The notes under the pieces: model-generated
What the model was told of the DNA's origin: nothing
Seen by the model: only the letters and a program-made list of their open reading frames with translations
Database searches by the model: none
NCBI RefSeq assembly: GCF_965139335.1
Contig: NZ_CBCSEL010000005.1
DNA: 64,000 nt
Strand: one strand, 5' to 3'
DNA from: Catellicoccus marimammalium
Lineage (GTDB): Bacteria; Bacillota; Bacilli; Lactobacillales; Catellicoccaceae
Translations under genes and position numbers: made by a program
In this document: positions 42,807 through 51,351 of the stretch, one piece after another
Position numbering within the stretch: the first letter of the stretch is position 1
Layout of the letters: each line of letters starts with the position of its first letter

Positions 42807-43552
42807 TGATCTACCTCCTCAACAAATTGTAAATAAGCTTGAGCTCCTTTGGAACGAGCATCATAATCCATAATTGCTTTTCCATGACTTGGTGCTTCTG
42901 ATAGACGGACATTACGAGGAATCACAGTTTGATAAACCTTGTCCTTAAAGTACTTACGCACCTCTTCGCCAACTTCCATTCCTAAATTTGTGCGAGCATC
43001 TTGCATCGTTAACAATACTCCTTCAATTTTTAATTGAGGATGAAAATGTTTTTGTACTAAACGCATTGTATTCAATAATTGACTTAGTCCTTCTAAAGCA
43101 TAATATTCACATTGCACAGGAATTAAGACAGAATCTGCTGCACAAAAAGCATTCAAAGTCATTAATCCTAAAGAAGGAGGACAATCAATAATAATATAAT
43201 CCCACATTTCTTTTTCTTCTTGCAAGGCTTTCTGTAAAAAATATTCACGATGTTTTGCCTCAGCAATTTCGATGTCTGCTCCAGCTAATTGTACACTGGC
43301 AGGGGCTACACTTAATCCTTCACGATAAGTAGGTTGGATGATTTCGCGCAATGATTTTCGACCACGAATCACATCATACATATCATAAGAAAATTGATAA
43401 ACTCCAAGTCCACTCGTTGCATTTCCTTGGGCATCCAAATCAATTAGTAATACTTGATATCCTTTATCTGCTAAACCGGCTGCTAAGTTAATACTTGTGG
43501 TTGTTTTTCCTACGCCACCTTTTTGGTTAGAGACCGCAATGATTTTTTTCAT
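42803..43552 (-). CDS. parA: Chromosome partition ATPase ParA (Soj family)
   Basis: 249 residues. Deviant Walker A KGGVGKTTT near the N-terminus (ISNQKGGVGKTTTSINLA), Walker A' LLIDLDAQGNATSGLG, Walker B IIIDCPPSLG. It is a short chromosomal-type ParA without an N-terminal helix-turn-helix. It works with ParB in origin segregation and can modulate DnaA. Confidence 0.97.
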   Translation of the reverse strand: MKKIIAVSNQKGGVGKTTTSINLAAGLADKGYQVLLIDLDAQGNATSGLGVYQFSYDMYDVIRGRKSLREIIQPTYREGLSVAPASVQLAGADIEIAEAKHREYFLQKALQEEKEMWDYIIIDCPPSLGLMTLNAFCAADSVLIPVQCEYYALEGLSQLLNTMRLVQKHFHPQLKIEGVLLTMQDARTNLGMEVGEEVRKYFKDKVYQTVIPRNVRLSEAPSHGKAIMDYDARSKGAQAYLQFVEEVDQ

Positions 43553-43563
43553 CTTTTGACCTC

Positions 43564-44280
43564 CTATAATGGTTTTTTATTTGGAAGTCCTGGTTTACGA
43601 GGATATTTTTTAGGTGTCAATTTCCCTTTTTTCATAATGAACAATTGTCTTGGATCGTCACAAATTGGTAAAGCAAAAGTTTCTACTTCTACCGATGTAA
43701 TTCCTAGCGCCTCTAATGCTTTTTTAGCTTCTGCTAATTCTTCACGTCCCTTACTTGCTTTTAAAGCAATAAATAATCCATCTTTTTTTACTAAAGGAAC
43801 ACATAATTCAGCTAAGATATTTAAGCGTGCAACTGCTCTTGCAGTTACAACATCGAATTGTTCACGAAATTCTGGATTTTGCCCAAAAGTTTCTGCTCGA
43901 TCGTGGTAGCAACATACTCCATCTAACCCTAGTTCTTGGCATAAATGATTTAAAAATTGAATACGCTTATTTAAAGAATCAACAATCGTGATTTTTAAAT
44001 GAGGAAAGACAATTTTTAAAGGTAAGCTTGGAAAGCCAGCACCCGCCCCCACATCACAAACCGTAGTTACTTCTTCCCAGTTTGTAGCTGAAATTAAAGA
44101 AAGAGAATCTAAAAAATGTTTCAAATAAACTTCATTTTTTTCTGTAATTGCCGTTAAATTCATTTTTTGATTCCATTCCACTAAAATTTCATAGTATTTA
44201 GCAAACTGTTCTTTTTGTTTTTCTGTTAACTCTACTTGATAGTGATCCATTAAATATTGAATGAATGCTTCTTCTTGCAA
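43564..44280 (-). CDS. rsmG: 16S rRNA (guanine527-N7)-methyltransferase
   Basis: 238 residues. Rossmann methyltransferase with the SAM motif VCDVGAGAGFPSLPLKI, preceded by the NLTAI segment and followed by VTARAVARLNILAEL. It modifies the 530 loop of 16S rRNA. The C-terminal PKKYPRKPGLPNKKPL tail is typical. It precedes parA by 11 bases. Confidence 0.97.
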   Translation of the reverse strand: MQEEAFIQYLMDHYQVELTEKQKEQFAKYYEILVEWNQKMNLTAITEKNEVYLKHFLDSLSLISATNWEEVTTVCDVGAGAGFPSLPLKIVFPHLKITIVDSLNKRIQFLNHLCQELGLDGVCCYHDRAETFGQNPEFREQFDVVTARAVARLNILAELCVPLVKKDGLFIALKASKGREELAEAKKALEALGITSVEVETFALPICDDPRQLFIMKKGKLTPKKYPRKPGLPNKKPL

Positions 44281-44350
44281 CTTTTTTCCTCCTTCATCTT
44301 AGATTACTATTCAACTGTAACATAGAATAACTTCTCTTAACACTATAAAT

Positions 44351-44366
44351 TGTTTCACGTGAAACA
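44351..44366. other. parS centromere site
   Basis: Perfect 16-bp palindrome TGTTTCACGTGAAACA, identical to the B. subtilis parS consensus. It lies between rsmG and mnmG, next to parAB, and is the ParB loading site. Confidence 0.96.
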
Positions 44367-44396
44367 AAAAAGAGTGGTGACCCACTCTTTTTTTAT
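44367..44396 (-). terminator. Terminator of mnmE-mnmG
   Basis: Stem AGAGTGG (44371-44377) / CCACTCT (44382-44388), 4-base loop, A/T-runs on both sides; it abuts parS. Confidence 0.82.
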
Positions 44397-46276
44397 TTAC
44401 GTTTCATTTTCCCTTGTTCTAAGTAAACCATTAGGACACTGATATCTGCTGGATTTACTCCACTAATACGACTAGCTTGAGCAATCGTACGTGGATTAAT
44501 TTTACTCAATTTTTCTCTCGCTTCAATGGCTAATCCTTCAATTGCCATAAAGTCTAAATCTTCTGGAATTTTCTTCGCTTCTAAACGTTTTAGTTTTTCT
44601 ACTTCAGCTTCTGCTTTACGAATATATCCAGCATATTTGATTTGAATTTCAATTTGTTCAATAATCGTTCCAGGTAACTCTGGTGTATCTTCTCCTAGGA
44701 ATGGTCTTAATCCTAAATAAGAAATTTCTGGACGTTTTAATAATTCGCTCGCTAAAATTCCATCTTTTAATGGTGCTGAAGAAATAGACGTTAAGTATTC
44801 TTGTAACTCTTGTGTTGGTTTTAGACGAATGTGAGATAGACGTTCTTTTTCTTTCTCAATCGCTTCTTTTTTCTTCAAGAATTCATCATAAGCTTCATCG
44901 GTAACTAAACCAATTTCATGTCCTTTTTCTGTTAAACGTAAATCGGCATTGTCATGACGTAATAATAAACGATATTCTGCACGACTAGTCAATAAACGAT
45001 AAGGTTCTAATGTTCCTTTAGTAACCAAGTCATCAATCATTACTCCGATATAAGCTTCATCGCGACCCAAAATGAAAGGTTCTTTTCCTTGGATTTTTAG
45101 AGCCGCATTGATTCCTGCCATTAATCCTTGTCCTGCTGCCTCTTCATAACCACTTGTTCCGTTAGTTTGACCTGCAGTATATAAGTTTTCAATTACTTTT
45201 GTTTCTAAAGTTGGTTTTAATTGGTAAGGTAAAACAACATCATATTCAATGGCATATCCTGTACGCATCATTTCTGCTTTTTCTAATCCAGCTACAGATT
45301 GTAACATTTCAGTTTGTACTTCTTCAGGCATAGAAGTAGATAATCCTTGAACGTAAATTTCTTCTGTATCTCTTCCTTCTGGTTCTAAGAATAATTGATG
45401 ACGTTCTTTATCAGCGAAACGAACAATTTTATCTTCAATAGATGGACAATAACGCGCACCAACTCCATCGATAATTCCAGTAAACATTGGCGCACGATGT
45501 AAGTTATTACGGATAATTTCATGTGTTTTTTCGTTTGTATATGTTAACCAGCAAGATAATTGATCATCGACATAATCTGTATTTTGTTCTTCTGAAAAAT
45601 GGAAGCTATGGGGTTCAATATCTCCTGGTTGTTCTTCCGTTTGACTATAATCGATAGAACTTGATTTAATACGTGGAGGAGTTCCAGTTTTAAAACGATC
45701 AATTTCTAAACCATTTTTCTTCAAGCAATCCGCTAACGCTACTGCTGGCATGGAGTTATTAGGTCCAGAAGAATATTTCAATTCGCCAATAATGATTTCT
45801 CCACGTAAACTTGTACCTGCAGTAATGATTACTGCTTTACTATGATAAGTAGTTCCTGTTGAAGTCACTACTCCTTTACAAACTCCATCTTCAATTACTA
45901 AATCGACAACTTGAGCTTGACGTAAAGTTAAATGTTCTTGCTCTTCAATCGTACGTTTCATTTCACGAGAATACTCATCTTTATCCGTTTGAGCACGTAA
46001 TGCACGAACTGCTGGACCTTTCCCTGTGTTTAACATTCTCATTTGAATACAAGTTTTATCTGTATTTTTCCCCATTTCACCACCAAGGGCGTCAATCTCA
46101 CGAACGACTACTCCCTTCGCTGGTCCTCCTACAGACGGGTTACATGGCATAAAGCTTACCATGTCTAAATTCATTGTTAATAGTAATGTTTCGCATCCCA
46201 TGCGAGCACTTGCTAAGGCAGCTTCACTTCCAGCATGACCTGCCCCAACAACGATGACATCATAATTTGTTTCCAT
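44393..46276 (-). CDS. mnmG: tRNA uridine 5-carboxymethylaminomethyl modification enzyme MnmG (GidA)
   Basis: 627 residues. The FAD-binding motif is VIVVGAGHAGSEAALASARMG at the N-terminus. The family signatures GGPAKGVVVREIDALGGEMG and TSGYEEAAGQGLMAGINAA are present. With MnmE it installs the cmnm5 or nm5 group on wobble U34. It starts 7 bases after the mnmE stop. Confidence 0.98.
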   Translation of the reverse strand: METNYDVIVVGAGHAGSEAALASARMGCETLLLTMNLDMVSFMPCNPSVGGPAKGVVVREIDALGGEMGKNTDKTCIQMRMLNTGKGPAVRALRAQTDKDEYSREMKRTIEEQEHLTLRQAQVVDLVIEDGVCKGVVTSTGTTYHSKAVIITAGTSLRGEIIIGELKYSSGPNNSMPAVALADCLKKNGLEIDRFKTGTPPRIKSSSIDYSQTEEQPGDIEPHSFHFSEEQNTDYVDDQLSCWLTYTNEKTHEIIRNNLHRAPMFTGIIDGVGARYCPSIEDKIVRFADKERHQLFLEPEGRDTEEIYVQGLSTSMPEEVQTEMLQSVAGLEKAEMMRTGYAIEYDVVLPYQLKPTLETKVIENLYTAGQTNGTSGYEEAAGQGLMAGINAALKIQGKEPFILGRDEAYIGVMIDDLVTKGTLEPYRLLTSRAEYRLLLRHDNADLRLTEKGHEIGLVTDEAYDEFLKKKEAIEKEKERLSHIRLKPTQELQEYLTSISSAPLKDGILASELLKRPEISYLGLRPFLGEDTPELPGTIIEQIEIQIKYAGYIRKAEAEVEKLKRLEAKKIPEDLDFMAIEGLAIEAREKLSKINPRTIAQASRISGVNPADISVLMVYLEQGKMKRK

Positions 46277-46283
46277 ATTTCTC

Positions 46284-47678
46284 CTACTTTCCTAAACAAA
46301 AATTACTAAATAGTTGGTCTAACAATTCATCTTGAACACTATCACCAGTGATTTCTCCTAATAAATTCCAAGCACGAACCATATCCATTTGACAAAGATC
46401 AATAGGTAATCCCATACCAATCGCTTGTTGTACTTCCTCTAGTGCACTTTTAGCTTCTTCTAGTAAATGAATATGACGTACATTAGAAATATATAAATGA
46501 TCACGTTGAATTTCTCCTTGGAAGAAACGATCATGAATAGCTTTTCCTACTTGGCGCACTCCTTCTTGTGCTCGAATAGAAATTTCTAAAAAGTTTTCGT
46601 TTGGTTTTAGATATTTTTGTAATTCTGTTCGATCAAGATGACTTGGTAAATCCATCTTATTCAAGATAATAATGCGGTCGCTATCTTCCGTAGCTTTTAG
46701 TAGAGCAATGTCCTCTTCACCCAGTTCCTCATTATTATTCAATAATAGTAAAACAAGATCTGCTTCAGCTAAGGCTTTTCGACTTCGTTCTACTCCAATT
46801 TGTTCTACAATATCTTCAGTTTCACGAATTCCTGCCGTATCAATCAGTTTTAACGGTACTCCTTCTACATTGACGTATTCTTCAATTACATCTCGTGTTG
46901 TTCCTGCGATATCGGTTACAATTGCTTTATCTTCTCGTAGTAAATCATTTAAAAGACTAGATTTTCCGACATTTGGTCGGCCAATAATCGCAGTAGCTAG
47001 ACCATCACGTAAAATCTTACCTTGAGTTGCACTCGCCAAAACTTCATCTAATTCAGTAATGACTTCACCTGCACATTGATTTAATTTTTCACTTGTTACT
47101 AATTCCACATCATCATATTCTGGATAGTCAATATTTACTTCCACTTCTCCTAAAGTTTGGAAGATTTTTCCACGAACTTCACGAATCCAAGTAGATAATT
47201 TTCCATCTAATTGTTGAACCGCCATTTCTCTTGAATTTGCAGTCTTGGCTGTAATTAAATCAATAACTGCCTCAGCTTGTGACAAATCAATACGGCCATT
47301 TAAAAAGGCACGCTTTGTAAATTCTCCAGGCTCAGCTAAACGAGCACCAACACGTAAAAGTAATTGTAATACTTCATTCACAACGACCACTCCACCGTGG
47401 CAGTTAATTTCTACTACATCTTCTCTTGTGTAAGTCTTTGGTGCTTTCATTACAGTTACCATTACTTCATCGATTACATCTTCTGTTTTAGGATCAACGA
47501 TATGTCCGTAATGGATTGTATGACTAGGTACTTCTGATAATTTTTTTGTTCCTTGGCGATAAATTTGATCAATGATAGATAGAGCATCTTCTCCACTCAA
47601 ACGTACAATATGCAGTGCCCCTTCTCCAGGAGGAGTAGAAATCGCTGCAATCGTATCAAATTCACTCGTAATATTCAT
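46284..47678 (-). CDS. mnmE: tRNA modification GTPase MnmE (TrmE)
   Basis: 464 residues from the ATG at 47678, with AAGGAAAGG 12 bases upstream; an ATG 30 bases earlier is in frame but adds residues not seen in the family. An N-terminal tetrahydrofolate-binding domain (IAAISTPPGEGALHIVRLSG) is followed by a helical domain containing the G domain (GRPNVGKSS; DIAGTTRD; NKMD) and the C-terminal FCLGK catalytic Cys. It is preceded by its own promoter and a leader with a terminator-like hairpin. Confidence 0.97.
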   Translation of the reverse strand: MNITSEFDTIAAISTPPGEGALHIVRLSGEDALSIIDQIYRQGTKKLSEVPSHTIHYGHIVDPKTEDVIDEVMVTVMKAPKTYTREDVVEINCHGGVVVVNEVLQLLLRVGARLAEPGEFTKRAFLNGRIDLSQAEAVIDLITAKTANSREMAVQQLDGKLSTWIREVRGKIFQTLGEVEVNIDYPEYDDVELVTSEKLNQCAGEVITELDEVLASATQGKILRDGLATAIIGRPNVGKSSLLNDLLREDKAIVTDIAGTTRDVIEEYVNVEGVPLKLIDTAGIRETEDIVEQIGVERSRKALAEADLVLLLLNNNEELGEEDIALLKATEDSDRIIILNKMDLPSHLDRTELQKYLKPNENFLEISIRAQEGVRQVGKAIHDRFFQGEIQRDHLYISNVRHIHLLEEAKSALEEVQQAIGMGLPIDLCQMDMVRAWNLLGEITGDSVQDELLDQLFSNFCLGK

Positions 47679-47711
47679 AGTATTTTCCAACCTTTCCTTG
47701 TTCCGCATATA

Positions 47712-47765
47712 CGCAAAAAAAGTGCTCTCACCCTGCAGTTGCGAGGATGAAAAAGCACTTTGACT
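47712..47765 (-). terminator. Hairpin terminator in the mnmE leader
   Basis: Outer stem AAAGTGCT / AGCACTTT (47719-47726 with 47754-47761), inner pairing TCATCC / GGGTGA, then T7 on the minus strand, about 35 bases before the mnmE ATG. It follows a promoter at 47847-47875, so it ends either the yidC transcript, a small leader RNA, or both. Confidence 0.75.
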
Positions 47766-47846
47766 ACTTTACCATCGTATATTACATGATAAGAATGATT
47801 CGAACGAATAAATTCGATTGATTAATTTATTCTCGATTATGTCTAA

Positions 47847-47875
47847 AATATAATAGAAATAGATATAGATGTCAA
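47847..47875 (-). promoter_or_regulatory. Promoter in the yidC-mnmE gap
   Basis: -35 TTGACA (complement of 47870-47875), 17 bp, -10 TATATT (complement of 47847-47852). It lies about 165 bases before mnmE. The RNA between holds a GAATAAATT / AATTTATTC hairpin and then the terminator. Confidence 0.78.
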
Positions 47876-47900
47876 CCAATATCTTAATGGTTCTCTTATC

Positions 47901-48743
47901 TTATTTTTTCTTTTTCTTATTACGATTTGGGCTTTGTGCGTGGTAAAGTTTGCTTTGTAAATAGCGTTCTTTACGTAATTTTTCTTCACGCTCTTTACGA
48001 ATTTTAAATGGATTATTGATTAATAATGTTTGTACCACTTGGAAAGCATTTGAAACTACCCAGTATAAAGATAACCCACTCGCTAAATTCATACCCATGA
48101 AGAAAATCATCACTGGCATTGCAATGTTCATAATTGTAATAGAAACGTTAGACTCAATTTGACTCATACTTGTTAATTTAGAAGCAATATAAGTAAAGAT
48201 AGCTGCTAGTAATGGTAAGATAAAGTATGGATCTGGTTGAGATAAGTCCATCCATAAGAAATGACCATTTGTTAATGTTTCTACACGAGATAATGCTTGC
48301 CATAACGCCATTAAAATTGGCATTTGAATTAATAATGGTAAACATCCAGAAAATGGATTTACATTATATTCTGAATATAAACGTTGAGTTTCTTCATTTA
48401 ATTTACGTTGGGTCTCTGGATCACGAGATGAGTACTTTTGTTGTAACTCTTTTAATTTTGGCTGAATTTCTTGTGTACGACGCATTTGTTTTGTTTGATA
48501 ATGCATCAATGGTAACAAGATAATACGCAAAATAATTGTAAATAAAATAATCCCTAGTGCGTGATTTCCTCCAAAAGATAAGAAGGAAATACAACGAGCA
48601 AAGTTATAAACAATATAACGATCCCAAATTCCTGTGCTGTGTGCTGTAATTTGTCCTGTACCACAACCTGTTAGAACAAATAGTAAAACAGACATAGCGA
48701 CTAGTAGCAATAAGCGTTTTTTCCAATATGATTTCTTTTTCAC
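47901..48743 (-). CDS. yidC: Membrane protein insertase YidC (OxaA1 type)
   Basis: 280 residues. A lipoprotein signal peptide ends at Cys27 (LLFVLTGCG). Five membrane helices follow, with NPFSGCLPLLIQMPILMALWQAL and ISFLSFGGNHALGIILFTIILRIILLPL holding the hydrophilic-groove Arg. The C-terminus is a Lys-rich tail that contacts the ribosome. It overlaps rnpA by 4 bases. The next gene in most relatives, jag/khpB, is missing. Confidence 0.96.
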   Translation of the reverse strand: MKKKSYWKKRLLLLVAMSVLLFVLTGCGTGQITAHSTGIWDRYIVYNFARCISFLSFGGNHALGIILFTIILRIILLPLMHYQTKQMRRTQEIQPKLKELQQKYSSRDPETQRKLNEETQRLYSEYNVNPFSGCLPLLIQMPILMALWQALSRVETLTNGHFLWMDLSQPDPYFILPLLAAIFTYIASKLTSMSQIESNVSITIMNIAMPVMIFFMGMNLASGLSLYWVVSNAFQVVQTLLINNPFKIRKEREEKLRKERYLQSKLYHAQSPNRNKKKKK

Positions 48744-49093
48744 TTGTCGTCCTCCTCTATGATAACTCCGGCTAAACTACAAACATGGCGTACATTTTTT
48801 ATCACTTCTTTCGTAGAAAGCTGGGTAATTCTTGGGCGTGCAATTAAAATTAAATCCATTCCTTGCATAAGATTGGGCTTTAATTCTTGCACTGCTACCC
48901 GTAATTGTCGTTTCACACGATTTCTCATTACGGCATTTCCAATTTTTTTCCCAACAGAAAGTCCTACTCGAAAATGATTTCCATCTTTGCGATCTCGTAT
49001 AAATAAAACGAGATGTCGATTAGCGAAAGACGCACGAGCGTTAATAATTTCTTGAAAATCTTGTTCTTTCTTAATACGATACGTCTTTTTCAT
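48740..49093 (-). CDS. rnpA: Ribonuclease P protein component
   Basis: About 117 residues. It helps RNase P RNA bind pre-tRNA. The basic signature RVGLSVGKKIGNAVMRNRVKRQLR is diagnostic. The ATG at 49093 (MKKTYRIKKEQDF) gives the usual N-terminus; an ATG 15 bases earlier is less likely. It lies 3' of rpmH behind a terminator-like hairpin. Confidence 0.95.
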   Translation of the reverse strand: MKKTYRIKKEQDFQEIINARASFANRHLVLFIRDRKDGNHFRVGLSVGKKIGNAVMRNRVKRQLRVAVQELKPNLMQGMDLILIARPRITQLSTKEVIKNVRHVCSLAGVIIEEDDK

Positions 49094-49151
49094 AATCATC
49101 TCTTTCATCTAAAAAAATTTTATCTCATTGTCCATAGTAACAGAAAAAAGG

Positions 49152-49180
49152 ATAAAAAAAAACCACTGTAGAACAGCGGC
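49152..49180 (-). terminator. Hairpin between rpmH and rnpA
   Basis: 7-bp stem CCGCTGT / ACAGTGG (49163-49169 with 49173-49179, one G-T pair), 3-base loop, followed on the minus strand by T9. It may set a lower level of rnpA than rpmH transcript. Confidence 0.78.
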
Positions 49181-49315
49181 TTAAGCAGATAAAACTTTTC
49201 TTCCTTTACGACGACGAGCTGCTAAAACGCGGCGTCCATTTTTAGTACTCATACGTTTACGGAATCCATGTACTTTTTGACGTTTACGTTTGTTTGGTTG
49301 ATATGTTCTTTTCAT
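49181..49315 (-). CDS. rpmH: 50S ribosomal protein L34
   Basis: 44 residues, too short for many ORF filters. It begins MKRTYQPNKRKRQKVHGFRK and ends RRVLAARRRKGRKVLSA, the standard L34 sequence. GGAGGTG lies before the ATG. It is first in the leftward origin operon. Confidence 0.97.
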   Translation of the reverse strand: MKRTYQPNKRKRQKVHGFRKRMSTKNGRRVLAARRRKGRKVLSA

Positions 49316-49369
49316 TTCTGTTCACCTCCACTTTTCCGAAATTGAACATGCGCATATATGTACTTTTCA

Positions 49370-49399
49370 ATTATAAATATCGTTATTGAACTTTGTCAA
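49370..49399 (-). promoter_or_regulatory. Promoter of rpmH
   Basis: -35 TTGACA (complement of 49394-49399), 18 bp, -10 TATAAT (complement of 49370-49375). Confidence 0.78.
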
Positions 49400-49539
49400 G
49401 TGTTTCTCGCAATTCCTTCTTTAAATAAAAACATAAAAAGAGAAGTAAGTTATCCACAATCCATTGTGGATAACTACAATATCGCCAGTGTGTTTTTTCT
49501 TTGATTTTCAAAGTTATCCACAATAAAAAAGAAAAACTT

Positions 49540-49567
49540 TCCACAGTATCGACTCTATATCGGTGGA
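49540..49567. repeat. oriC long repeat copy 1
   Basis: A 28-base element running TCCACA, one variable base, TATCGACTC, TATATCGGTGGA. It recurs at 49708-49735 with one mismatch. Its ends (TCCAC / GTGGA) are inverted and overlap weak DnaA-box-like sequences. Confidence 0.9.
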
Positions 49568-49707
49568 TAAATCAAATTGTGGATAACTCTGTGGATAAAT
49601 AGACAAACACACCTAAAACAGTGGCTATATCGCCGCTTTACTATTGTGGATAACTTTTATTTTCCTCGATATACTGTGGATACTTTTTAAAGTTATCCAC
49701 AATTTTA

Positions 49708-49735
49708 TCCACAATATCGACTCTATATCGGTGGA
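49708..49735. repeat. oriC long repeat copy 2
   Basis: Partner of 49540-49567, 168 bp away. The 21-base core is identical. Confidence 0.9.
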
Positions 49736-49779
49736 AAGATGATTTATCCACAATCAATGTGGATAAATGAGGTGGTGTG

Positions 49780-49788
49780 TGCTAAAAT
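49780..49788 (+). promoter_or_regulatory. Extended -10 promoter of dnaA
   Basis: TGCTAAAAT (49780-49788). The expected -35 position (about 49760-49765) falls inside the DnaA box at 49758-49766, so DnaA could repress its own gene. Confidence 0.6.
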
Positions 49789-49825
49789 AAATAAAGATTT
49801 TTGACGAATAGAAAGGAGGGACTTT

Positions 49826-51220
49826 ATGTTACCAACTACTCAAGATAGTATTTGGAGTGACTTTCAACAAAAATGTTTAGAAAATATTTCCAGTGCTAGC
49901 TTACGACATTGGATAGAACCTGCTCATATTGTTGAATTTGATGAAGAACATATTACTTTATCTTTACCTGCAGATTATATTATTGATCATTGGAAAATGA
50001 AGTTAGAACCAGTGTTAAAAGAAGTTTGCTACAATTATACAGGAAAAGAAATAGAAGTTTCTTACCTATTATCTAGTACTCCACAAGTACAACAAGAAGT
50101 AGCGAAAGTAAAAAATTCTTCTATTAATGGGGATTACACTTTTCAAAATTTTGTATGCGGAAAAAATAATCGTATGGCCTTCACCGCTGCTAACGCCGTA
50201 GTAGAACGTCCTGGAGATTTATATAATCCATTATTTCTTTATGGACCAAGTGGTCTTGGAAAAACCCACCTCATGCATGCGATTGCCAATGAATTATTAG
50301 CCAAAAATCCAAATGCAAATATTAAATTGATTCCCTCAGAAACTTTTATTAACGAGTTTACTAAAATTGCTTCTCAATCGAACAATACTGTGGCTTTATC
50401 TAATTTCCGCGAAAAATATCGTAATGTGGATGCTTTATTTATTGATGATATCCAATTCTTCATTGATAAAACGAAAACACAAGATGAATTTTTCTATACT
50501 TTTGAAGAACTATATAATAGTAAAAAACAAATTGTTTTAACAAGCGATCGTTCTATTAAAGAATTAGATAAGTTTGATGAACGATTAAGTTCACGATGTG
50601 GAATGGGAACAAGAGCAAATATCGAATCTCCAGATTTTGAAACACGAATTAAAATTTTGCATAAAAAATCGTTGGATTTAGGACTAAATTTGGAAGATTC
50701 AGCATTACATTACATCGCGAGTAAATATGATCGAAATGTCCGTGATTTAGAATCTGCATTAAAATCAATTATGCTTTACCTTCATAGTGAATTACAAATG
50801 GATAATTATAATGAAATTATCAATTTAGCAATGGTAAAAGCGGCACTGCAACATGAAGTCGGCTCTCCACAAATAATTCCTTTAATGGAAAGTATTCCTG
50901 ACAATGAAATCAACTACCAACAAATTCAAGAACTTGTAGCAGATTATTACCATATTTCACTGGAAGAATTATTAGGAAAAGGAAGAGCAAAAAAATATTC
51001 ACAACCAAGACAGATTGCTATGTATTTAATTCGTAAGGAATTACAACTGCCGTTTGACAAAATTGCAGTTATTTTTAATCGAAAAGATCACACAACGATT
51101 ATGTATTCCATCGAAAAAATTGAAAAAAATATGAAGCAAGATGAAGCATTAGCAGAAGATATTTCTACATTGGAACAACAGTTATCCACATCAGTTATCC
51201 ACAATATTGTGGATAACTAG
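49826..51220 (+). CDS. dnaA: Chromosomal replication initiator DnaA
   Basis: 464 residues. Domain I (about 1-80) is followed by a short linker. The AAA+ domain III has Walker A GPSGLGKTH and Walker B ALFIDDIQFF. The C-terminal box-binding domain IV contains the KDHTTIMYSIEKI signature. AAAGGAGGG precedes the ATG. The last twelve residues (LSTSVIHNIVDN) are encoded by DnaA boxes of the downstream origin half, so the protein tail and origin overlap. Confidence 0.98.
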   Translation: MLPTTQDSIWSDFQQKCLENISSASLRHWIEPAHIVEFDEEHITLSLPADYIIDHWKMKLEPVLKEVCYNYTGKEIEVSYLLSSTPQVQQEVAKVKNSSINGDYTFQNFVCGKNNRMAFTAANAVVERPGDLYNPLFLYGPSGLGKTHLMHAIANELLAKNPNANIKLIPSETFINEFTKIASQSNNTVALSNFREKYRNVDALFIDDIQFFIDKTKTQDEFFYTFEELYNSKKQIVLTSDRSIKELDKFDERLSSRCGMGTRANIESPDFETRIKILHKKSLDLGLNLEDSALHYIASKYDRNVRDLESALKSIMLYLHSELQMDNYNEIINLAMVKAALQHEVGSPQIIPLMESIPDNEINYQQIQELVADYYHISLEELLGKGRAKKYSQPRQIAMYLIRKELQLPFDKIAVIFNRKDHTTIMYSIEKIEKNMKQDEALAEDISTLEQQLSTSVIHNIVDN

Positions 51221-51345
51221 ACAACTTTCCACACTGTTTTCCACAACTGTTTTGCTTAAAACACAAGGGGTACAGCCATTTATCCACAAAAAAATGGGGT
51301 CTATAATAATAATAATATATTAATACTATCTATCTATATGGAGGG
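51182..51345. other. oriC: oriC part 2 (dnaA-dnaN): DnaA boxes, GC cluster, AT-rich unwinding element
   Basis: Perfect DnaA boxes start at 51182, 51195, 51208 (reverse) and 51280; the first three lie in the last codons of dnaA. TTTCCACA-type weak boxes lie at about 51226 and 51238. After the box at 51280 comes GGGG, then an ATAATAATAATAATA run and further AT-rich sequence to 51340. The order box, G-rich patch, repeated trinucleotides matches the basal unwinding system described in B. subtilis. Confidence 0.88.
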
Positions 51346-51351
51346 GTTACC

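Larger units (their letters stand above)
49436..49770. other. oriC: oriC part 1 (rpmH-dnaA intergenic), DnaA-box cluster
   Basis: Ten perfect TTATCCACA/TGTGGATAA 9-mers start at 49450, 49465, 49514, 49578, 49590, 49645, 49693, 49705, 49744 and 49758, on both strands. One-mismatch versions occur as well (for example 49562 and 49675). Between boxes a TATCG/CGATA-containing motif recurs. The 510-bp gap holds no gene. It is the upstream half of a bipartite origin and also carries the rpmH and dnaA promoters. Confidence 0.95.

Noticed and set aside
45859..46152. Plus-strand frames inside mnmG and other long genes
   Set aside because: They are antisense shadows of well-identified genes, low in complexity and without ribosome binding sites. 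The same holds for many other overlapping frames in the window.
47679..47900. T-box riboswitch before mnmE
   Set aside because: No AGGGTGG-type T-box sequence or specifier-loop architecture is present; mnmE is also not a T-box target.
49436..49770. CRISPR array or tandem-repeat minisatellite
   Set aside because: The regular short repeats are DnaA boxes in both orientations with irregular spacing, which is an origin and not a CRISPR array.
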